A stretch of 60,253 nt of DNA. Source: 66-474 sp035606235. GTDB lineage: Bacteria > Pseudomonadota > Gammaproteobacteria > Xanthomonadales > Rhodanobacteraceae. Numbering within the stretch: the stretch's first letter is position 1; each line of letters opens with the position of its first letter. The stretch lies in assembly GCA_035606235.1 (NCBI GenBank), contig DATNFU010000030.1, forward strand, positions 1 through 60,253, in the 5' to 3' direction. This document shows positions 33,118 through 42,795 of this stretch, in pieces. Position numbers and translations under genes: made by a program. A model generated the notes under the pieces. It was not told the DNA's origin. It did no database searches and saw only the letters and a program-made list of their open reading frames with translations.

Positions 33118-33779
33118 TGGCCAGAATCAATCTCCTGCCGTGGCGCGCGGAGCGGCGCGAACTGCGCAAGCGCGAGTTCTTCGTACAGCTTGGCGTGGCG
33201 GCTGCGGTCGCCATCGTGGTGGTGATCCTGTGGGGCCTGTTCATGGATGCCCGGATCGGCAACCAGAATGACCGCAACGATTACCTCAGCGGTGAGATCA
33301 AGCAGCTCGACGCCAAGATCGCCGAGATCAAGGATCTGCAGAAGACCAAATCGCAGTTGCTGGCGCGCAAGCAGATCATCGAACAACTTCAGGAGAACCG
33401 CGCGCAGATGGTGCACCTGTTCGACGAACTGGTGAAAACCATTCCCGACGGCGCGCGTCTCACCTCATTCAAGCAAAACGGGGACACCCTCACGCTGGAT
33501 GGCGTGGCGCAGTCCAACGCGACGGTGGCCGACTACATGCGCAAAGTCGAAGCCTCGCCGTGGCTCGGTTCGGCGGACCTGATCCGCACCGAGAACAAGC
33601 ATAACGACAGCCGCACACCGTATCAGTTCGAGTTGGTGGTGCATTTGGGCAAGCCTGCGCCAGCGGGAGCGTCCAGCACCGCCACGGCTGCGAGCAGCGG
33701 CGCGCCGCCCGCGAGCGCCAGCACCGCTACCAGCAGCGCGGCCTCGGCGGCGACCAGCAACGGGGGGGCCGCGCAATGA
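33117..33779 (+). CDS. pilN: Type IV pilus inner-membrane protein PilN
   Basis: Bitopic inner-membrane protein that binds PilM through its N-terminus (MARINLLPWRAERRE, the classic INLLPWR motif) and pairs with PilO. A membrane helix spans about residues 24-44, then a coiled coil and a small ferredoxin-like periplasmic domain (FDELVKTIPDGARLTSF). The last 35 residues are an unusually long Ala/Ser/Thr-only tail. 220 residues; ends four bases into pilO. Confidence 0.96.
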   Translation: MARINLLPWRAERRELRKREFFVQLGVAAAVAIVVVILWGLFMDARIGNQNDRNDYLSGEIKQLDAKIAEIKDLQKTKSQLLARKQIIEQLQENRAQMVHLFDELVKTIPDGARLTSFKQNGDTLTLDGVAQSNATVADYMRKVEASPWLGSADLIRTENKHNDSRTPYQFELVVHLGKPAPAGASSTATAASSGAPPASASTATSSAASAATSNGGAAQ

Positions 33780-34447
33780 AATTGTTCGATGATCTGCGCA
33801 ACCTCGATCGCAACAACATCGGCGGCTGGCCGCGTTCGGTCAAGACGTTCTTCATCGTGCTGGTGGTGGCGTTGATCCTGCTGGCCGGCTGGTACTTCTA
33901 TGTCAGCAGCAAACAGGATGACCTGGCCGCGGCACAAGCCAAGGAACTGCAGCTGAAAGACGAGTTCTCGTCCAAGCAGGTGCAGGTGATCAATCTGCAG
34001 GCGCTGAAGGCGCAGCTTGCGGAGATGAATGACCTGCTGCGCCAGATGCTGCGGCAACTGCCGAGCAAGACCGAGATGCCGGCACTGTTGGTGGACATTT
34101 CGCAGACTGCGCTGTCGGCCGGTCTGGAGACCGAGTTGTTCCAGCCCGGTCCGGAATCGCCCAAGGAGTTCTACGCCGAGCAGCCGATCGCCATCCGCAT
34201 GATGGGAAGCTATCACCAGTTCGGCACCTTCATCAGTGGCGTGGCCTCGCTGCCGCGCGTGGTGATCCTCACCATGCACGATGTCTCGCTGCATCCGGAA
34301 CAGGCCAGCAGCGACAAGACTGCGCCGCCGCCCGGCGGACGGCTGGTAATGGAAGGCACCGTAAAGACCTATCGCTATCTCGGCGATGAAGAAACCAAAC
34401 CCGCTGCCGGCGCCAAGCCTGGCCAGCCCGCTGCGGGGGAGGAGTGA
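33776..34447 (+). CDS. pilO: Type IV pilus inner-membrane protein PilO
   Basis: Partner of PilN. 223 residues: short cytoplasmic N-terminus (MKLFDDLRNLDRNNIGGWP), membrane helix about residues 22-42, coiled coil, then a periplasmic domain with LLRQMLRQLPSKTEMPALLVDIS (in parts) and YHQFGTFISGVASLPRVV, a well-conserved PilO segment. A Lys/Pro/Ala tail ends it. Overlaps pilN by four bases and pilP by a few. Confidence 0.96.
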   Translation: MKLFDDLRNLDRNNIGGWPRSVKTFFIVLVVALILLAGWYFYVSSKQDDLAAAQAKELQLKDEFSSKQVQVINLQALKAQLAEMNDLLRQMLRQLPSKTEMPALLVDISQTALSAGLETELFQPGPESPKEFYAEQPIAIRMMGSYHQFGTFISGVASLPRVVILTMHDVSLHPEQASSDKTAPPPGGRLVMEGTVKTYRYLGDEETKPAAGAKPGQPAAGEE

Positions 34448-34449
34448 GC

Positions 34450-34977
34450 ATGCGCACCACATTCGCCCGCATCGGAATAGTGAGCGGCCTGTTGGTCATG
34501 CTGCTCGGTCTGGCCGCGTGCAGCGGTCAGGACGACCTGCACCAATGGGTCGCGCAGGAGAAGGCAAAAAAAGGCGCTCCCTTGCCACCGCTGCCGGTGG
34601 TCAAGACGTTCGAGACATTCGTCTATCAGGATCAGGACAAGCGCGATCCATTCAGTCCGGGTCCAACCGAGGTTGCCAGCTCGCTGAACGGCCCCGGCCC
34701 GCACCCCGATCAGAATCGTGTGCGCGAACCGCTGGAATCGTTCCCGCTGGACAGCTTGAAAATGGTGGGCACGCTGGGCAAGAACGGCAGCATGGAAGCG
34801 CTGATCAAGGATCCGCAAGGCGTGATCCATCCGGTGCACGACGGCAATTACCTCGGCCAGAACTACGGCCATGTCACCGCCATCGCGGAAGACCACCTCG
34901 ATCTGGTCGAACTGGTGCCCAACGGCACCGGCGGCTGGATGGAGCGCAACGCGACCATCGCGCTGGGCGAAAAATGA
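34450..34977 (+). CDS. pilP: Type IV pilus lipoprotein PilP
   Basis: Inner-membrane lipoprotein linking PilNO to the PilQ secretin. Lipobox LGLAAC gives the mature Cys at about residue 25, then an extended region and a small beta-domain (LDSLKMVGTLGKNGSMEALIKDP, in parts; VHDGNYLGQNYGHVTAI). Start ATG 34450, seven bases after GGAGG; a GTG at 34444 overlaps the pilO stop and is also in frame. 175 residues. Confidence 0.95.
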   Translation: MRTTFARIGIVSGLLVMLLGLAACSGQDDLHQWVAQEKAKKGAPLPPLPVVKTFETFVYQDQDKRDPFSPGPTEVASSLNGPGPHPDQNRVREPLESFPLDSLKMVGTLGKNGSMEALIKDPQGVIHPVHDGNYLGQNYGHVTAIAEDHLDLVELVPNGTGGWMERNATIALGEK

Positions 34978-37286
34978 AGATCATTGGGGATGATGCCATG
35001 ACCGCAAAACCCGCTCATCACATCGGCCGCTTGCAGGCGCGCTTCGCCCGGCCGCACCGGGCGACCGCAAGCAAGCTGGCTCTGGTAGCCGCGTTGTTCA
35101 GCCTCCTGCTCGCGGTTCCGGCGTTCGCCGCGAACACGCTGCAGGACGTCAGCTCCACGTCATTGCCCGACGGCAAGGTGCAGTTGACCTTGAAGTTCGC
35201 GCAACCGGTCAGCGCGCCGAACGCGTTCAGTACCGCCACCCCGCCGCGCATCGCGCTGGATTTTGCGGATACGCGTAATGCACTGCCCCAGCGCCGCGTT
35301 GCAATCGGCAGCGGTTCGGCATCATCCGTCACGGCAGTGGAAGCCGGTGACCGCACGCGCGTGGTCGTGGATCTCACCCAACCTTCGCCCTACGTGACCC
35401 GCGTAAGCGGGAACGATGTGATCGTCACCATCGGTGATGGCATGAGCATGGCTTCGGCCGCTCCGCAGGCCCTGGCGCCGGTACCGGAGGCGCCGCCCTC
35501 CCAGATTGCGCTCGCCACCGCCGCTACCGACCAGAGCAAAGTCGTGCCGATGGCGGCCGGCAATGTCATCAATACGGTGGATTTCCGCCGCGGCGATCAT
35601 GGCGCCGGCAAACTGGTGATCGGGTTCAGCGCGCCCGGCGCGGCCACCAATATGCATAACCAGGGCGACCACACGATCATCGATATCAGCGGTGCGCGCT
35701 TGGCCGCGTCGCAGGCACGTCGTCTGGATGTCACCGACTACGCCACGCCGGTGCGCAGCGTCACCAGCCATGCAACGCCCGGCGGTGCCCAGATCGATGT
35801 TCTGACCAATGGGCTGACCACTCCGGCGGGTTACCAGAGCGGCGATCAGTACGTAGTCGAGTTCACGCCGCCGAAACAGGGCGCCAGCAGTCTGATCGGC
35901 GCGCCCAAACCCATCGTGTACAAGGGTGGCCGGGTCACCTTCAACTTCCAGGACATTCCGGTACGCTCGGTGCTGCAACTGCTGGCCGATGTGTCGGGTA
36001 CCAATATCGTCGCTTCCGACAGCGTCCAAGGCAATGTCACTTTGAGGCTGGTCAATGTGCCTTGGGATCAGGCGCTGGATGTGATCCTGCGCGCCAAGAA
36101 CCTGGACAAACGTACCGATGGCAACGTGGTTTGGGTGGCGCCACAGCAGGAGCTGGCCAGTTATGAGCAGAACGTGGCGGATGCGCGCCTGAAGGAGCTC
36201 GACAACGCCGCCCTGGTGTCGGATTACATTCCGATCAGCTATGGCAAAGCCGCCGACATCGCCAAGCTGCTGACCTCCAGTGCTCTCACCAACCAGGCGG
36301 GCGGTGGTGGTGGGCAGCAGCAGCGCGGGTTCTTGTCCACGCGCGGCAGCGTAACCTTTGATGAGCGCACCAATACCCTGCTGGTCAATGACACGCCCGA
36401 GAAGGTGCAGGAAATTCGGCAACTCGTTGCGGTGCTGGACAAGCCGGTGCAGCAGGTGCTGATCGAGGCGCGCGTGGTAATCGCCACCGATAATTTCACC
36501 CGTGAACTCGGTGCGAAGCTTGGCTTTGACACTTTCGGCGAAAGTGGACGGCAACGCATCATCGCCGCGCCGACCACGACCGATGTCACTTCGTTGCAAA
36601 ACAGTTTGTTTGCTGAGCAGCAGGCTGTAAGCCGAGGTCAGCCGGATCCCGGCTTCCAATTTCCCGGCGGTTTGAACGTCAATCTGCCCTCCACCACACA
36701 AGGCACCAGCAGCTTCGCCTTGGGTATCATTTCCGGGCACTACATGCTTGATCTGGAGCTTTCGGCCGCGCAACTGGAAGGTCGCAGCGAAACTATTTCC
36801 GCGCCCAAGGTGATCACCGCAAACCAGCAGGAAGCGGTGATTGACCAAGGCCAGGAAATCGGCTACCTGACTTTCCAGAACTCCGGTGGTGGTGGTGGCC
36901 AAGGCACCGCGACCGTGCAGTTCAAGGATGCCGTGCTGGAGCTGCGCGTCACGCCAACCATTACCGCCGACAATCGCGTGTTCATGCAATTGAAGGTGAA
37001 GAAGGACGCGATTAATTCGCTGGTTCCCAATCCGGGCGGCGGTTTCGTGCCGCAGTTGGACAAGCGCGAAATCGATACGAGCGTGCTGGTTGACAACGGT
37101 CAGACCGTGGTGCTCGGCGGCGTGTACGAATTCCAGAAGAGCACCGACATCAGCAAGACCCCGTTCCTGGGCGATATCCCGGTGTTGGGCGCGCTGTTTC
37201 GCGACAAGAAAAACATCAACAACAAGGCGCAATTGTTGATCTTCGTGACCCCGCGCATCCTCGATCAGGACAAAGTGATGGAGTGA
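34974..37286 (+). CDS. pilQ: Type IV pilus secretin PilQ
   Basis: Outer-membrane channel through which the pilus is extruded. 770 residues from ATG 34974 (overlapping the pilP stop); ATG 34998 with a GGGG eight bases upstream is an alternative. Signal peptide ending in VPAFAA, two AMIN domains (about 50-125 and 190-265) that bind peptidoglycan, an STN/N0 domain (FNFQDIPVRSVLQLLADVSGTN, in parts), N1 domain with a Gly/Gln-rich loop (GGGGGQQQRG), and the secretin core ending FLGDIPVLGALFRDKK and LLIFVTPRIL. Last gene of pilMNOPQ. Confidence 0.96.
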   Translation: MKIIGDDAMTAKPAHHIGRLQARFARPHRATASKLALVAALFSLLLAVPAFAANTLQDVSSTSLPDGKVQLTLKFAQPVSAPNAFSTATPPRIALDFADTRNALPQRRVAIGSGSASSVTAVEAGDRTRVVVDLTQPSPYVTRVSGNDVIVTIGDGMSMASAAPQALAPVPEAPPSQIALATAATDQSKVVPMAAGNVINTVDFRRGDHGAGKLVIGFSAPGAATNMHNQGDHTIIDISGARLAASQARRLDVTDYATPVRSVTSHATPGGAQIDVLTNGLTTPAGYQSGDQYVVEFTPPKQGASSLIGAPKPIVYKGGRVTFNFQDIPVRSVLQLLADVSGTNIVASDSVQGNVTLRLVNVPWDQALDVILRAKNLDKRTDGNVVWVAPQQELASYEQNVADARLKELDNAALVSDYIPISYGKAADIAKLLTSSALTNQAGGGGGQQQRGFLSTRGSVTFDERTNTLLVNDTPEKVQEIRQLVAVLDKPVQQVLIEARVVIATDNFTRELGAKLGFDTFGESGRQRIIAAPTTTDVTSLQNSLFAEQQAVSRGQPDPGFQFPGGLNVNLPSTTQGTSSFALGIISGHYMLDLELSAAQLEGRSETISAPKVITANQQEAVIDQGQEIGYLTFQNSGGGGGQGTATVQFKDAVLELRVTPTITADNRVFMQLKVKKDAINSLVPNPGGGFVPQLDKREIDTSVLVDNGQTVVLGGVYEFQKSTDISKTPFLGDIPVLGALFRDKKNINNKAQLLIFVTPRILDQDKVME

Positions 37287-37321
37287 TGCTGGGGCGATTC
37301 CCGAGGATCAGCCACAGGGTC

Positions 37322-37354
37322 AAAACGGCGCGGGAAACCGCGCCGTTTTCTTTT
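37322..37354 (+). terminator. Rho-independent terminator after pilQ
   Basis: AAAACGGCGCGG and CCGCGCCGTTTT form a perfect 12-bp stem with a four-base loop, followed by CTTTT. It lies 36 bp after the pilQ stop. Confidence 0.93.
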
Positions 37355-37472
37355 GAAGCAACGAGTGCGCCTGGGTGCAGGCGCTTCGAAGACCTGATGT
37401 GCGCGTTGCCCGTAATGCCGGCTCCTGCGGAAATCGCAAAACTTTCGCGCCGGGTTGTGGTCAACTAGGCGC

Positions 37473-38516
<1,044 letters not shown>

Positions 38517-38523
38517 GCCGCTG

Positions 38524-39444
38524 ATGGAAAGCAGCACTGCAAGCAATGGCGCGGCGACGGTCCGACTTGCCGAACTCGTCGCTTTGCGAAATCAGGCACT
38601 GCGATTGCGTGCGGCCGGCGCGCGAGTGCAGACGCCGCTGGCCGGAGCGCACACTTCGCACTTGCGCGGGCGCGGCATGGATTACGCCGAATCGCGCATC
38701 TATCAATCCGGTGACGACGCTCGCGCGATCGACTGGCGGCGAACTGCGCGCAGCGGGCGCATGCATACCAAATTGTTCCGCGAGGAACGCGAGCGCAGCC
38801 TGCTGCTGTTGATGGACACGAATGCTTCAATGCGCTTCGGCACCCGCGTGCGTTTCAAGTCCGTGCAGGCCGCACGCGTGGCCGCGCTGGCCGCATGGAG
38901 CGCTGCGCGTGCTGGCGATCGCGTCGGCGCAATGGCGTTCGGCGCGCTGAATCAGGCGGTGCCGCCGCGCGGCGGCGATCACGGCGTGCTGGGCGTGTTG
39001 GGCGCATTGGCCCGCTGGGATAAGTCTGGCGTGGACACAAGCGAATCACTTTCCACTGCGCTGATCCGCGCGCACCGGCTGACGTTATCGGGTAGCCGGG
39101 TGCTGCTGATTTCAGATGGCTTGTGTGTGGATGAAGGTGCACGCGCGGCCTTGTTGCGTCTTGCGCGACGAGCCGAAGTACTGGTGCTGATCGTGGCCGA
39201 TGCGCTTGAGCTGAGCGCGCCACCTCCGGGAAGCTACGCGTTCGAAACGCCGCGTGGCCGTGTGCAGGCGACGTTGTATGCGCCCGCGCAACGTCTGCAA
39301 TTCAGGGATAGCCTGGCGGCCGGTCACCGCGCTCTCGCGACGGTGTGCGACGCGGCCGGCGTGCGCTGGCGTCGGGTCGCCGCCGGTGAAGACCCATCGT
39401 CGGCTTTGTCCGCTCTGCTCAATCCGCAGCGAGGCCGGCGATGA
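38524..39444 (+). CDS. DUF58 domain protein
   Basis: A 306-residue cytoplasmic protein with the DUF58 signature SRIYQSGDDARAIDWRRTAR (within residues 55-80) followed by a VWA-like fold (ERSLLLLMDTNASMRFGT, then VLLISDGL). DMDxS-like MDTNAS stands at the metal-site position. DUF58 proteins accompany MoxR ATPases almost universally. It starts seven bases after moxR and overlaps the next gene by four. Confidence 0.93.
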   Translation: MESSTASNGAATVRLAELVALRNQALRLRAAGARVQTPLAGAHTSHLRGRGMDYAESRIYQSGDDARAIDWRRTARSGRMHTKLFREERERSLLLLMDTNASMRFGTRVRFKSVQAARVAALAAWSAARAGDRVGAMAFGALNQAVPPRGGDHGVLGVLGALARWDKSGVDTSESLSTALIRAHRLTLSGSRVLLISDGLCVDEGARAALLRLARRAEVLVLIVADALELSAPPPGSYAFETPRGRVQATLYAPAQRLQFRDSLAAGHRALATVCDAAGVRWRRVAAGEDPSSALSALLNPQRGRR

Positions 39445-39920
39445 GCGCTGGCGGGCCGGTCTTGCGCGATATCCACCTGCCACAGGTTCCGTGGTGGCCA
39501 CCGGCGATCGGCTGGTGGGTGCTGGCGGCGTTGCTGTTGGTGGTTATCTGTGCGAGCGTGATTTTCGTGATTCGCGCGCGCGGCCGAATGCGGCCCCGTC
39601 GCGCAGTGAGGCGCGAACTGGGTGCGCTGGCTTCGCGCTTTGCGCGGGATGGCGATGCCGTGGCATTGGCGGCCGGCCTTTCGCGGTTGTTGCGGCGGAT
39701 TGCGCTGATGCTCGAACCTGCCGCCGCGGCGCGCAACGCCGATGCATGGCGTGCCTTTCTGCAACAACGCGCGCCGGATGCATTCAATGGTGACCAACTT
39801 GCCGCGTTGCTGGAAGCGCCGTATCGCGCTCACGCAGTGTTCGATGGCGAAGCACTGCTCGCCGCGACAGATCGCTGGTGCGCCAGTGCGTTGCAAAGGA
39901 GAATCCGGCAGCCGACATGA
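39441..39920 (+). CDS. DUF4381 domain membrane protein
   Basis: A 159-residue protein with the DUF4381 pattern: LRDIHLPQVPWWPPAIGWWVL leading into a single membrane helix (about residues 23-44), then a cytoplasmic helical domain (ELGALASRFARDGDAVALAAGLSRLLRRIALML, in parts). Found only in MoxR/Bat operons; role unknown. Overlaps DUF58 and batA by four bases each. Confidence 0.92.
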   Translation: MSAGGPVLRDIHLPQVPWWPPAIGWWVLAALLLVVICASVIFVIRARGRMRPRRAVRRELGALASRFARDGDAVALAAGLSRLLRRIALMLEPAAAARNADAWRAFLQQRAPDAFNGDQLAALLEAPYRAHAVFDGEALLAATDRWCASALQRRIRQPT

Positions 39921-40891
39921 TCAGCTTCGCCTGGCCATGGATGTTCGCACTGCTGCCGTTGCCGTGGCTGGCGTGGCGCTTGCTACCGCCTGCGCCGGCT
40001 GCGGCAATGCGTCTGCCCCACCACATCGCGCCCGCGCAGGCCTCGGCGGGGCATGGCGCAGGCCGCTGGCGTTTGCCGATCGCGCTATTGGCGTGGGTGC
40101 TCGCGGTCGCGGCGGCGGCTCGTCCGCAGCAGGTCGCGCCACCGGAAGCGCTGGTGCGCAGCGGGCGTGCGCTGATGCTGGCAGTGGATGTCTCGGGCAG
40201 CATGGCGATACAGGACATGCCACTCGCTGCGCAGATGGTCAGCCGTTTCGCCGCAGTCAAGGCGATCGCCGGTGGTTTCATCGCACAGCGGCAAGGCGAT
40301 GAAGTCGGGCTGGTGCTGTTCGGCACGCACGCCTACCTGTTGACGCCGCTGACCTTCGACGTCGCCACGGTCGCCAAGCAACTTGATGGTGCGGCGATTG
40401 GCTTGGCTGGACGCGAAACCGCGCTGGGGGACGCGATCGTGCTGGCGAGCAAACATCTTTCCCGGCTGCCCGCGCGCTCGCGTGTACTGGTGCTGCTGAC
40501 AGATGGCGTCAACACCGCGGGCTCGATCGCGCCGGCGGATGCCGCGCAACTCGCCAAGGCCGCCGGCGTGCGCATCTATACCATCGGCATCGGCTCCGCG
40601 GGCGGGGAGACCTTGAGCATCTTCGGCACCCGGATCCCCGCGCCGGATGAGGACCTCGATGTTTCCACGCTGAGTTCGATCGCGCAACAGACCGGCGGCA
40701 AGTTTTTTCGCGCGGCCGACGCGGATCAGCTCGCCGATGCCTATCGCGCGATCGATGCGCTGGAGCCGCTCGCGCGCGGCGACGCGCTGCTGCGCCCGCG
40801 CGAGGAGCGTTACCCCTGGCCGCTCGCGGCCGCTCTGCTGCTGGGTTGCACGTTGCTTCCGTGGCGCGCGATGCGGATGGCGGCGACATGA
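39917..40891 (+). CDS. batA: VWA domain membrane protein, BatA-like
   Basis: A 324-residue inner-membrane protein. Two N-terminal hydrophobic helices (about 5-24 and 52-68), a VWA domain with an intact MIDAS motif DVSGS (residues 91-95) plus a later Thr and Asp (LLTDGVNTAG), and a C-terminal membrane helix (PWPLAAALLLGCTLLPW). In Bacteroides and other bacteria BatA-E support aerotolerance or stress resistance. Start ATG 39917 overlaps the DUF4381 stop. Confidence 0.93.
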   Translation: MISFAWPWMFALLPLPWLAWRLLPPAPAAAMRLPHHIAPAQASAGHGAGRWRLPIALLAWVLAVAAAARPQQVAPPEALVRSGRALMLAVDVSGSMAIQDMPLAAQMVSRFAAVKAIAGGFIAQRQGDEVGLVLFGTHAYLLTPLTFDVATVAKQLDGAAIGLAGRETALGDAIVLASKHLSRLPARSRVLVLLTDGVNTAGSIAPADAAQLAKAAGVRIYTIGIGSAGGETLSIFGTRIPAPDEDLDVSTLSSIAQQTGGKFFRAADADQLADAYRAIDALEPLARGDALLRPREERYPWPLAAALLLGCTLLPWRAMRMAAT

Positions 40892-42795
40892 TCGCGCAAC
40901 TGCATTTTTTGCGGCCCTGGTGGTGGCTGGCAATGCTGTCGTTGCCGCTGATCCTGCTTGCCTTGACGCGCAGCGGCGGTGGCCGCGCGGCGCTGGCGAG
41001 ATTGGCGGATGCAAGCCTGCTGCCGCATCTGGTACGCGATACGGATGCGCGCCGGCATTGGGCCTTGTTGCTTGCGTCCGCGATCTGGCTGTTGGCGGTC
41101 GCGGCACTGGCGGGTCCAGCGTGGCAGCGTGCGCCCACGCCGCTGTACGCCAACGGGGCAGCGCGCGTGATCGCACTGTCGCTGTCCGACGACATGCGTG
41201 CGCAGGACCTGAAGCCCGACCGCATGACCCGCGCGCGTTATGCAGTGCGCGATCTGCTGGAGGCCGCGGGCGATGCACGCAGCGCGCTGATCGGCTATGC
41301 CGGGGATGCTTTCGTGGTCGCGCCGCTGACGCCTGACAAACAGACTGTGCTCAATTTGCTGGATGCACTGAGTCCGGATGTAATGCCCGCGCCCGGCAAC
41401 AATGCCGCGCGCGCGATCGAGCAGTCGCTTGCATTGTTGCAACAGGCGCACGTCAGCGGTGGCGAGATCGTGCTGGTAAGCGATGATGCGGATCACGCAG
41501 CGGTGGAAGCAGCGCGCAACGCGCGCGCGGCGGGCGTGCGCGTGGATGTGCTCGGCGTCGGCTCGACGCAGGGTGCGCCGGTGCCATTGCCGGATGGCGG
41601 GTTCCAGCATGACAGCGGCGGCGTGCACATTGCGCGTCGCAATGACGCTGCGTTGCGCGATGTGGCGAGCGCGGGCGGAGGACGCTACGCGCCCCTGCAG
41701 GGCGACGGTAGCGGTGTGGCCGCGCTTGGCGCCCCGCCGGCAACGCAGGGTTCAGATGCCGCGCACCAGCAGGCAAACGTCTGGCGCGATGGCGGTGCGT
41801 GGTTGCTTATTCCATTGCTGCCGCTTGTGGCGCTCGCGTTCCGGCGCGGCTGGCTGTGCGTGCTGGCGCTGATGTCGGTGACACCGCTGGCGCATTCGGC
41901 GGGCTGGAATGATCTGTGGGCGCGCCCGGATCAGCGCGCATTGCACGCACTGCAGCAGGGTGACTACGGTCGCGCCGACAAGCTGGCGCACGATCCCGAG
42001 TTGCGCGGCGCGGTGGCGTATCGGCGAGGTGATTACGCCGCTGCGGCCGATCAATTCGCGCGGTCCGACAGCGCGCGATCCGAGTACGATCTCGGCAATG
42101 CGCTGGCGAAGAACGGCAAATACAACCAGGCCATTGCAGCTTACGATCGCGCGTTGCGGCGCGATCCGCGGCTCGCCGATGCGCGCGCCAACCGGCAGGC
42201 GGTGCTGGATTGGCTGAAGCGGCATCCGCGGCAGTCGCAAGCGTCCGGCAATCAGGGCACGCAAGGCAATCCATCGGGCGCCTCACGACAGGGCTCCAGC
42301 TCGTCTTCATCCGGCAACCCGCAGCAGGCCTCCGCGTCCAACGGCAAAGATGGCAGCGCCGACGATGCCCGCAATCAGCGCGCGCAGGCCGGCGCCAATC
42401 AGGGCCACTCCAGTGATGCGCAGAACGCCGATAGCGCGGCGGGCAAGGCCGCCAGCGGGGGAGAGGGCGCCGGCGACAGCGGTGCGTCTGTTGCAGAGGA
42501 CGCCCAGCAGCGTACGCAGGTGCAGCGCGCGCAGCAGGCGTTGCGGCAGGAACTTGCGCAGCGGCAGCGTGAAAGCGCGGGTGCTGATGCCGCAGGCAAG
42601 TCAGCGCAAAATTCGCACGGCGCGTACGCTTTGGGTGCGGAGCAGGCGCATGATGACGACAAGTTCGATCCACAGCAACGCGCGATGTTGAATGCCGTGC
42701 CGGACGATCCCGGTGCGCTGCTGCGACGCAAATTCATGTTGGAGTGGCAGCGTCGGCACGGTCAGCCGGCAGACGATGATGGGGGCGAAAGATGA
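40888..42795 (+). CDS. batB: VWA plus TPR membrane protein, BatB/BatC fusion
   Basis: A 635-residue protein: N-terminal membrane helices (10-27 and 58-76), a VWA domain whose MIDAS position reads SLSDD (residues 98-102) instead of DxSxS, a second membrane helix pair (about 305-345), then TPR-like repeats (HALQQGDYGRADKLAHD; YDLGNALAKNGKYNQAIAAY) and a long Gly/Ser/Gln/Ala-rich low-complexity tail (about residues 450-590) ending in DDPGALLRRKFMLEWQRR. This is the BatB-BatC fusion common in proteobacteria. The missing first Asp suggests weak or no metal binding in the VWA. Confidence 0.92.
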   Translation: MIAQLHFLRPWWWLAMLSLPLILLALTRSGGGRAALARLADASLLPHLVRDTDARRHWALLLASAIWLLAVAALAGPAWQRAPTPLYANGAARVIALSLSDDMRAQDLKPDRMTRARYAVRDLLEAAGDARSALIGYAGDAFVVAPLTPDKQTVLNLLDALSPDVMPAPGNNAARAIEQSLALLQQAHVSGGEIVLVSDDADHAAVEAARNARAAGVRVDVLGVGSTQGAPVPLPDGGFQHDSGGVHIARRNDAALRDVASAGGGRYAPLQGDGSGVAALGAPPATQGSDAAHQQANVWRDGGAWLLIPLLPLVALAFRRGWLCVLALMSVTPLAHSAGWNDLWARPDQRALHALQQGDYGRADKLAHDPELRGAVAYRRGDYAAAADQFARSDSARSEYDLGNALAKNGKYNQAIAAYDRALRRDPRLADARANRQAVLDWLKRHPRQSQASGNQGTQGNPSGASRQGSSSSSSGNPQQASASNGKDGSADDARNQRAQAGANQGHSSDAQNADSAAGKAASGGEGAGDSGASVAEDAQQRTQVQRAQQALRQELAQRQRESAGADAAGKSAQNSHGAYALGAEQAHDDDKFDPQQRAMLNAVPDDPGALLRRKFMLEWQRRHGQPADDDGGER

